Part shown: positions 56,829 through 64,000 of the stretch, one piece after another
Layout of the letters: the number at the start of each line of letters is the position of its first letter
How positions within the stretch are numbered: the stretch's first letter is position 1
Source of the DNA: Gonocerus acuteangulatus
Lineage: Eukaryota > Arthropoda > Insecta > Hemiptera > Coreidae
Reading direction: 5' to 3'
Assembly: GCA_946811695.1 (NCBI GenBank)
Contig: OX328125.1
Location: forward strand, 43,713,586 to 43,777,585
DNA: 64,000 nucleotides
Notes under the pieces: generated by a model
What the model was told of the DNA's origin: nothing
What the model saw: the letters and a program-made list of their open reading frames with translations, nothing else
Database searches by the model: none
Translations under genes and position numbers: made by a program

Positions 56829-57671
56829 TTATACTATTCTAAAATTGATTGGTGGGTGAGAAGCATTCAGAAAGGTTAGGAACTTTTTTAGCTCTTCCGG
56901 ACCGTGTTGCCAAATCATTAATACGTCGTTTACGTACCTGAGCAACAATTTCGGCTTGAGAGTCACCTTATTTATCGCTTGCTTCTCAAATTTCTCCATA
57001 AAGATGTCGGCTATCACCGGTGATAGAAGGCTCCCCATCGCCACTCCATCCCTTTGTTTTTATATTACATCTTTATGTTAGAAGTAACAAGACGTAAGGC
57101 ATACCTCTGCTAGCTTCTTCATCTTGCCTTGGAGCAGATTCTTTTCACGTATAATGGCAAGTGATGGAATAAGGCCTCAACATCAAAGCTCACCAAGACT
57201 TCATTTTCCTCTAGTTTGTCTTTGCTGAGGATCTCCACTGGGCTTGAGTACTTGACAGCTGAAAAAGAGTGTCCAACAGAGGGTTTCAATAGCCTTGCTA
57301 AAACCTTACTGGTTCGATAGGTGGGAGCTCCAATCATGGAGACGATACCTCAATGGGACACCGTCTTCGTGAATCTTGGGTAGTCCATAGATACGGGGAA
57401 TCCTTGAATCATGAGGATTCATCTCGGTCATCAATGTTTTGTCCATACTACCACTTTTTAAGATTTTAACAATATTATTTTCAGTGATTCGAGTAGGGTC
57501 CTTTATCCCACATTCATAAGTCTTTGGGCCCAGGAGGATTTGCATTTTCTCTTTGTATTCCTTTCGGCTTAGGATGACTGTAGCGTTACCCTTGTCTGCT
57601 CTTCTGATGATCACATCATCTCTTCTCTTTAAGTCGAGTAAGGCTCTCCTCTGTGCGAATGTAAGGTTCAT
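56829..57671 (-). pseudogene. Penelope-like reverse transcriptase (broken)
   Basis: At least three reading frames are needed to read the RT domain. ADKGNATVIL and GLPKIHEDG are hallmarks of the Penelope class, whose RT is related to telomerase. The palm motif has Asn for the first catalytic Asp (YVND), and SPLSP-type Pro is Leu (GSLLSP). Enzyme activity is not expected. Confidence 0.9.
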
Positions 57672-57838
57672 TTTAGGTGGTCGTGCTCTTTTGATGATAT
57701 GAGCAGCTTCTAATCTAATTTCGTCATATGTGTCATTGTATACAATAGAGAGTGCTGCCTCTACACTGGAGACTAGATCTTCGACTGGAATTTGCTTCGG
57801 CGTAACAGCAAAGTTAAGACCCCGTTTTTTGGGGTGTT

Positions 57839-58657
57839 ATTTTTTTTTAAATTTAATTACTAATAATGTTCTTTAATATTGATTTAAACTTTTATCATTA
57901 GTAAATTAATGCAGTTGGGACCAAATTCGAATAACAAACGATCCCATTAGCCTTCCAACACAACCCTTCTTCCATAAAAAGACTTCCAGCCAGTCATGTT
58001 ATAAGTCGTAAATCTTCTTAGGAATGCCATTGAGAGATGGATTGGCTTATTGTTGAACTAGTGTTCTGCCGGATTTAAAATCAAGGTTAGTAGGAAATGA
58101 TTCGTCTTTTATACAAACTACCAATTGTACATTTTATCATTTTTAGTTAATGATGAAAAAAATGAATTGTAAGAAATAACTTGTGGAAAGTATATCTGTA
58201 TTGAATTTTATACAACAAAGACATTTTGATGGTTTGCCCTTCCGGTATAATTTCACATCGTCCATCTTGGTATGTTAATGCTGGTACAATAGGTAACCCA
58301 TAAGAATAATAAACTAAAATATTTTAGCGGGTTTCCTCCCTTCCTCCATAGGGAGGAACTCCTCTTTTGTTATTAAATAAGAGCCCTTCAATTAAAATAG
58401 TCTTTTTACCTACGTTTCTAGAAGTCTATCGATTTCCAATTGATGCTTTGGCTCTTATTTTACCTGTTATTCGTTTGCTTCACCGAAAGGCAAAAATACC
58501 CAAAGGCGCCCTTATCCCTCGGATGGATCTGAACCCGAAAGCTAGTTGGAGTGAGTAACTCCAGCCTTGGTCATATTTCCTCGGCCCCAAGAGGGCTTTA
58601 TGATTAGGCAGTTAATATGCACGGAAGCCAGGGTTTAGCAGGCCTCTGGCCGTTACA
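57839..58657. other. Intergenic; unexplained moderate-GC block at 58.3-58.65 kb
   Basis: A 63-codon frame at 58367-58558 has no recognised domain. The block ends in a poly-C run. It may be part of an unclassified repeat. Confidence 0.3.
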
Positions 58658-58676
58658 CCCCCCCCCCCCCCCCCCC
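58658..58676. repeat. Poly-C tract (19 nt)
   Basis: An uninterrupted C run, unusual in such AT-rich DNA. It could form an i-motif, with poly-G on the other strand. Confidence 0.9.
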
Positions 58677-59710
58677 AACATAGTTTTACATCCATTAATA
58701 AATCACTTCATGTAGAGGAGATTTAGTCAGAAATAAGTCCTTAACATATTATTATTGCAAAATATCGACTAATACAAAATGTTGAAGGTTTGAAGACAGA
58801 AACGTCTAGTCAGAAGACTTTCTTAAGTCATAAAGTAAAAAGGAAATTTTACTTGTATACTGTTAAATTTTTATGAGCAAACCAAAAATGTTACAATTCT
58901 GTGGCAGGAATATGCCTCTAAGCACAGTTATTTCTGAGCACTAAAGGGCTTTATCGTTGTGCTAAAAACTCCCTAAAAAATAATCATTTCTCACCTGGAA
59001 GGTGAAAACACAGAAAGTATGTTTTATTTAAAAACAAAAAATGCCTAATGAATAATTGAAAACGTCCGACTCGCAGGAACTACGTCATCTTAGCGCGTTT
59101 CAGTTCTTATCCATAATGTTATTAGTAAATGAATAGAAGCAGTTATAAGTGTTTTCATCATTCTTGAAAATATAAAATGAAATCTCAAAGAGAAGGAATG
59201 TGCTTATCGCGTTATTAGGCTTCCCAGTACACTTTTCATAGGTTTTCTAACGTAGGAAAACGAAATAAACCATTGTTAAAGCAATATCTGTAACGATTTA
59301 CTAGAAAATATGATAAAACTAATCTTCTAACCAATTTTCGGTTCGGGTGTTCAGAAACGCTTGATTTAGTTGAAACTGTTTCCAGGTGTTTAAAATTCAT
59401 CCAAACTAAGATACTTAAATAAAAAAGAACAGAAAATTGGACATAACTCCTTTTCCCTTCGGAATCGAACCACACTTCAAATGAACTTTTTTGTTGGATA
59501 TTAGGCCACCCTGTATATATAGCTTCAATGTAGAATTATGAAACTTTCCAATTCTACTCACATCTATTAGGATAATACCGGTGTAAATTTTCATAAGTTT
59601 ACATTTAACTGGTTTCCTGTTATGAGAAGGGAAAAATCGTTTCTAATACTTCGTTTAACATAGGCCTGAACTACCGTTAGATATATGAAATAACACAAAA
59701 TATTTTTGTG
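58677..59710. other. AT-rich sequence with one solo element end
   Basis: CCACCCTGTATATATAG near 59503-59519 is a minus-oriented CAGGGTGG-type terminus like those at 40.6 and 53.9 kb. Its partner was not found. No gene was seen. Confidence 0.4.
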
Positions 59711-59932
59711 CCATATTTTATTATTTAAATTTTAACGTCCATTATTATTAACACCGAATTTCAGAGCGGGTTATCTATAGGTTACTACCCTGTTCCAGCG
59801 AGGATAGGGCTGATGCCTTTTCTTTTTTTTTTTTTTTTTTTAAGAAAAAGCCACCACGGCCCATGGCACGGAGCCATTAAGTGCTCACGCCTTAACACTC
59901 ATGGCCACCGGGCATCCTACCATATTTTATTA
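59711..59932 (-). repeat. tRNA-Ser-like SINE (family B) with 13-bp target duplication
   Basis: CCATATTTTATTA occurs at 59711-59723 and 59920-59932. Between them lies a minus-oriented family B SINE: tail AAATTTTAACGTCC, TTATCTATAGGTTACTACCC, AGCGAGGATAGGGCTGATGC, T-rich run, GCACGGAG and CATGGCCACCGGGCATCC. Box B is partly deleted. The SINE interrupts an RTE-like LINE tail that resumes as TTAAAATCGGTCCATTTTTG. Confidence 0.93.
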
Positions 59933-60090
59933 AAATCGGTCCATTTTTGAACCAGCCAGAGAGGAAACAGACAAATATATGTATTTATATATAGTGATCT
60001 ATCTGTTCTGGAACGTGACCGTTTTTAGTTGGCACTTCCGCATTTCATGAGGGAGGGAGGAACCGCACTAAAATCAATCCATTAGAAGTC
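59933..60090 (+). repeat. RTE-like LINE 3' tail and linked repeat
   Basis: ATTAAAATCGGTCCATTTTT with ACAGACAAATATATG resembles the ATCAAAATCGGTCCA...ACAAACAAA 3' ends common in arthropod RTE LINEs. The following GTTGGCACTTCCGCATT and AGGGAGGAACCGC recur at 61.9 kb. Confidence 0.5.
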
Positions 60091-61732
60091 GAACGAAGAA
60101 CTTATATTTTTTAAAACATATTTTCTTTTAATTCATAAAGAGATAGGATGCTCCTTATAACCACCATCGTATTCCGAAAACATATTTGCTCCCCGGTGAA
60201 GCCTACCTTTGCATTTCTAACAACCAACGGTCTCCACTCAACGATATTATTTGTGTGGACTAGGACTCGCCGATGTTGTATTTCACAATATTGATGAATG
60301 GAATGGAACAGGGGGGACTACGGATGAGTGAGATGAGATTACCTGTCGGCTTCTCCGATAGAGTGTGGCGTTTTCTGATAGCACAATGAATATATTTACG
60401 AGGGAATTTCTCATTTTTACTGATTTCATTTTTGGATTCTAGAAATGAGATTCTATCTCCCTCATGGATGTTTTATACTTCAGGATTTATTTTCAATAAA
60501 TAACTGTCCGAGAAATATTTACAAAATTGACTTGACACTAAAAAGTCCAACTCGCATGAGCCGTTAATAACCCTAGTGCCATTAGTAAAAAAAGTCCGAC
60601 TCGCAAGAAGTGGAGTAGATTAGGCATCCCAAATAACAGGAAACTGACAGTAGCCAACTTACACAGAAGCGGATAATTCTTAATCCTTATTCTTGAGGAA
60701 GGCTGAATAAGTCAATACAATTATGTACTAAAAACAAACTCACTCTACGAATACTACTCAGCAGGCTCTATTCCAAACAACCGAAAAGTCGTTGTCATTT
60801 TAAGTTCCTTGTTTTACTAGCAAATTCGTTTTACATTAATAATCAACTGTAAATATGTTATTCATGGCAAACAAAAGTTCATTCTCTCGTGGGTTAAATC
60901 TTTCTATAAAATAAGAAATAATGATAACTTCAGTTGTAGCAGGAGGAAGGTTATATAGATAGGAGAATTCAAAAAAAACCTATGTATACGCCATCGTGGT
61001 TAGCCAGAGCCATCTTGATTTCCACAGCTATTCCAAACGTATTACCTATACCTTTTACCGTTTCTTAGCTTATTTTACTACAATACTAATTTTACTGATA
61101 AATTCAATTTAAAACAAAAAACAACCAATTAAAAAGTGAGATAAACAAATAGAAAAACCCTTTCAAAACAACAAAACAAACAGTTTTTAAGATTTAAGAG
61201 CTTATATCTCTGATTGACGATTTCCCATCGAATAATGCTTCAGAGCCTTTTTTGTAGAGAATTTAGTAAGCATTCGAATGGTTGCCTTCCACTTACCACA
61301 ATTTCCCAACCGTTATCGAGATATTTATGAAAAATGTATGAAGATCCGAAAACATTTCATGTCTATTAATAAAATATTTTTTTTTCGCATACTTCCTTAA
61401 CTCCAAATATAACCAAAATTTAAACATCGTAATTGGGATTAATTTCCAAGATGTAGAAAAAATTTCAATTGAATTCCGCGATTTTAAGTACCCACAATAA
61501 AATAATGAATGACTTGCGAAAACATTGATTCCACTTTTCTCAAAAACGGTTACAGATATCGCCCTAAAAATGGTTTCATTCATTTTCCTATGTTAAGAAA
61601 CCTATAAAAGAAGTACCTGGAAGCATATGAACTCAAAAACGTAAGCGTTACGATTTTTTTTTGCGCGAATTTCTTCCTTTAAGCGGATTCTCCTGGATAA
61701 CGAACTTGACCTTTCAAATAAGAAGACAGATT
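60091..61732. other. Intergenic, no gene assigned
   Basis: Two AGTCC(A/G)ACTCGCA motifs (about 60542 and 60595) also occur near 59067, indicating a dispersed repeat. A 96-codon minus frame at 61293-61583 has no recognised domain. Confidence 0.35.
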
Positions 61733-61795
61733 TTTGTACCAAATTTCATCAAAATCAGACCATTTTTGAGCTTGCTAGAGCGTTAACAGACAAGC

Positions 61796-61858
<63 letters not shown>

Positions 61859-62000
61859 CAAATTTGAACCTCCTATATTTTCGTGATCTATGGGGTCAGA
61901 AACGAGAAAGTTTCTAGTCGGCACGTCCGGATCGCGCCGTGAGGTCAACCTCATAAGCGGGTTCTCCCTATGGAGATAGGGAGGAACCGCGCTAATACAG
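61733..62000 (+). repeat. RTE-like LINE 3' tail, (TA)n and linked repeat
   Basis: AAATTTCATCAAAATCAGAC, CATTTTTGAGC and AACAGACAAGCATAAATATA match the typical RTE 3' terminus. A TA array (61799-61852) follows, then GTCGGCACGTCCGGATCG and AGGGAGGAACCGCGC, shared with 60.03-60.07 kb. Confidence 0.55.
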
Positions 62001-62213
62001 AAGCAAATATTGGTAGATTATGAAAAAATATAAAATAAAATCTCAAAAGGAAGGACGGTTTCAGGCCCCACAATAGGAAAATGACAGTACCCTAAGTGGA
62101 AACTCCTCCATTCTCTTTCTCGACTTTCGCTCTAGGAAAACACTATTACCAATACGTTTCTCATTTTCTTACCTTTTTTTACTAAATTAGGTACTCATTT
62201 TATTGTTGTTTTT

Positions 62214-62290
62214 TTTTCTTGTTTGTTTAACGGCCTATCAACGGGCTATTAACGCAGGGCTATCTACAGATTCCCACCATTTTTATAGTT
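62214..62290 (-). repeat. SINE body fragment (headless)
   Basis: The minus strand contains ATCTGTAGATAGCCCTGCGT then TAATAGCCCG and GCCGTTAAAC, matching the body behind the 5S head at 35.63-35.68 kb. Confidence 0.55.
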
Positions 62291-62504
62291 AAACGTTATT
62301 TAAATAATAATAATAATTAAACAATGAGTTAAACAGAGAAAAAACCGTCCAAAAGAACAAAACATTTTCTAAGTTTTTTTTAAAATAAAAATGGCATTAG
62401 TATTATTTATAAGTTGTTATTATTGAATTTTCGGCAGTTTTGATTTGGAAGAATAGCGTCTCTCCAAAGTTTTCTTTAACTAGACGTTTTTATTAAATAA
62501 AATT

Positions 62505-62606
62505 TAGCCATCAGCCCTGGTTAGAAAAAGGTGGTGACCTATAGATAACAAATCGTAAAATTCTGATTTAATTATAAAGGACGTTAAAATTTAAATAAAT
62601 AAATAA
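62505..62606 (+). repeat. 5'-truncated tRNA-Ser-like SINE (family B)
   Basis: CAGCCCTGGTTAGAAAAAGG, TGGTGACCTATAGATAAC and GGACGTTAAAATTTAAATAA identify the body and tail. The head is absent. Confidence 0.8.
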
Positions 62607-62747
62607 TTTCAATTTTTTTGTCATTGAGGTTTGATAAAAATACTTGTCAATATTGAAAATACATAAGCTTTAAAGAAAATTCTGATTTCAAAACAGTGAT
62701 CTAAAGTATAATATCTAAAAGCAGAGAAAATTGTGGGTTATCTAAAT

Positions 62748-62748
62748 T

Positions 62749-62781
<33 letters not shown>
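62748..62781. repeat. Poly-T tract (about 34 nt)
   Basis: T run just upstream of the next SINE. Confidence 0.9.
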
Positions 62782-62845
62782 CTAAATACCCTTTAGAACA
62801 GCATATGTTTGAAAAACAAAAGATAGAAAAGTGAGGTTGGCAGCA

Positions 62846-63044
62846 TTTAACTTTTAACGTCAAATATATATGATATACGTTTTTGGGACGGTGTTATCTT
62901 TAGCCTTTCCTAGCCAGCATAGGGCTGATGTCTTCTCTTTTTTCGAAAAAAAAAACCACCACCCCAAGTTTGAACCGAACCCTCGTCCTTAGGGATTGCC
63001 TTAGGAGTGTTCACTCCTTAACAATCACGGCCACCGGGCCTCCC
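62846..63044 (-). repeat. tRNA-Ser-like SINE (family B)
   Basis: On the minus strand GGGAGGCCCGGTGGCCGTGA then TTGTTAAGG (box A region) and GGGTTCGGTTCAAAC (weak box B) precede the TTTTTTCGAAAAAA, TATGCTGGCTAGGAAAGGC and ACGTTAAAAGTTAAA modules. Substitutions are numerous. Confidence 0.78.
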
Positions 63045-63259
63045 AAAAATCTGTGTTATGTAAAAGTCGACCTTAAAATTTAAGATCATTTCTCTGAATA
63101 ACCGAAGTGGTTTAGGACCATTATAGTATACAATATCACCATAGTTGTCATAAAAAAAAAACACCATACCTTAACATGTGGCATCCCATGTAAACAAAAT
63201 TACCATTATTAGGTTACAAGATTTTCTCGAACAGTTTTAACAAATTTTAGATTGTCAAA

Positions 63260-63388
63260 ATGTCTAAGAGGTTTAGGACAACTATACACTTTGGAGATTC
63301 TAGTGACGAAGATACCGATGAAAGACTCACACTGGAAAACTTCGACCCGAGAAAAAACGACATATTATTGGTTCCATGGTCAGTTAAG
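63260..63388 (+). CDS. First coding exon of an unrecognised gene
   Basis: ATG in good context (TCAAAATG) opens 43 codons that end exactly at AAG|GTAAAT, a strong donor, in phase 0. The product begins MSKRFRTTIHFGDSSDEDTD and continues ERLTLENFDPRKNDILLVPW then SVK. A basic start, an acidic Ser/Asp/Glu patch at about 13-21 and a following ordered-looking segment look like a real intracellular protein. No signal peptide is seen. A TTTTAG site 10 bp upstream could be an acceptor, so the exon may extend 5'. I do not recognise the family. The rest of the gene would lie to the right, beyond 63.4 kb or outside the window. Confidence 0.5.
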
Positions 63389-63635
63389 GTAAATACAGAA
63401 ATATTTCATGCTGAACTCTTGTTGGTTTTCAGGTCCTCTGGGAGTTGGCCTTAAATCATATATTCAACGAGTTTGGCTCAACTACCGGAACTCTGTATAA
63501 AAACTGGACTTTTTTATGTTTTATCTAACAACAACTCGCAGGGACCGAATACATAATTCATACTAGAAAGGGGATAGTTTTTGCTAAAACCTTTAAAATT
63601 AGCATTATTATTTACAAGAACATGTGTTGAACGCC

Positions 63636-63812
63636 CGGGGGCCGTACTCCGTGACTCAGGTCGAGGGTTCGATTCCCACAAGGGGTGATGGTTTTTTCCG
63701 AAAAAAGGGAAATCGTCAGCCCTGTCCTGGCTAAAAAAGGGAGGTAACATGTAAATACGCCGTCCCGTATATCTTTTTCAGGTATAAGTGGACGTTAAAA
63801 TTTAAATAATAA
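63636..63812 (+). repeat. tRNA-Ser-like SINE (family B), shortened head
   Basis: GCCCGGGGGCCGTACTCCGT skips the middle of the tRNA-like region. GAGGGTTCGATTCCCACAAG (box B), CCGAAAAAAGGG, GTCCTGGCTAAAAAAGGGAG and TGGACGTTAAAATTTAAATA follow. It lies in the presumed first intron of the right-edge gene. Confidence 0.85.
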
Positions 63813-64000
63813 TAATATTGATATGCTAAGGTTAAGGTCATATTATATAAATATAGTAATCAAAAGTTAATATAGTAATGAAAAGTATTTAAAATCACTG
63901 CAATCACTACTAAGAGTAACTTTCTTTTACTACTATATTTAAAAAATATGGTTTCTAACTACCCGTTACATAACTTGTATTTGTAATACTTTTAGGCTTG
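63813..64000. other. AT-rich sequence to window end
   Basis: No further exon was seen before the window ends. Confidence 0.5.

Larger units (their letters stand above)
55740..57838 (-). mobile_element. Penelope-like retroelement (5'-truncated, frameshifted)
   Basis: Minus-strand frames in order cover most of a Penelope-like polyprotein: KRGLNFAVTPKQIPVEDLVS at about 57815, then RRADKGNATVILSRKEY and PRIYGLPKIHEDGVPLRYR (57671-57306), VLVSFDVEALF (57337-57119), MAMGSLLSPVIADIFMEKFE and LLRYVNDVLMIW (57044-56829), and a GIY-YIG endonuclease with GVYILPCDCGTVYVGQTGKK (56804-55891). Several frameshifts separate them, and the RT catalytic YVDD reads YVND. A hammerhead-like motif lies 90 bp beyond the endonuclease, where the terminal repeat would be. 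The 5' end stops near 57838. Confidence 0.93.

Overview
This 64-kb window is AT-rich, intron-bearing animal DNA, most likely from an arthropod (an insect fits; species not determined). It has one clear host gene, the first coding exon of a possible second gene, and a dense crust of decayed mobile elements and microsatellites. No bacterial features, CRISPR array, functional rRNA gene or functional tRNA gene was seen.

The host gene is Tob (BTG/Tob antiproliferative family, CCR4-NOT/PABP adaptor), on the plus strand. A 5' UTR/coding exon spans 36273-37033 and a second coding exon begins at 43290, with the stop codon at 43636-43638. Joining them across a 6.3-kb phase-2 intron gives an uninterrupted 328-residue protein with BTG boxes A and B, a canonical PAM2 motif, a divergent second PAM2-like motif and the family C-terminus. 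A repeat-poor AT-rich stretch of about 4.5 kb follows and is probably the 3' UTR. A TATA/CRE/E-box cluster near 17.6-17.8 kb could be a distal promoter, but its link to Tob is inference. Inside the Tob intron, 38482-38556 is a 75-nt in-frame, phase-compatible cassette-exon candidate. At the right edge, 63260-63388 encodes 43 residues of an unrecognised acidic N-terminus ending in a good splice donor.

Mobile elements, left to right: tRNA-Met-like SINEs (3.0, 9.3, 9.7, 40.0 kb); a large fold-back element (4.9-6.1 kb) with a younger relative at 41.3-42.0 kb; a TIR element at 11.2 kb; a non-LTR retrotransposon C-terminus at 23.2 kb and a reverse-transcriptase scrap at 31.1 kb; tRNA-Ser-like SINEs (25.3, 30.0, 35.3, 39.7, 59.7, 62.5, 62.9, 63.7 kb); tRNA-Glu-like SINEs (5.6, 20.0, 34.2, 37.4, 37.6 kb); a 5S-rRNA-derived SINE at 35.5 kb; elements ending in CAGGGTG (40.6, 53.9 kb); and a broken Penelope-like retroelement on the minus strand at 55.7-57.8 kb with RT and GIY-YIG endonuclease.

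The most interesting signal is a set of four hammerhead-ribozyme-like motifs, all on the minus strand (18.7, 28.9, 32.3, 55.8 kb). One lies just 3' of the Penelope-like endonuclease and one inside a 560-bp element with inverted ends. A second theme is modular SINE construction: tRNA-Ser, tRNA-Glu and 5S rRNA heads appear joined to related bodies. A third is that dinucleotide microsatellites repeatedly start exactly at element ends.
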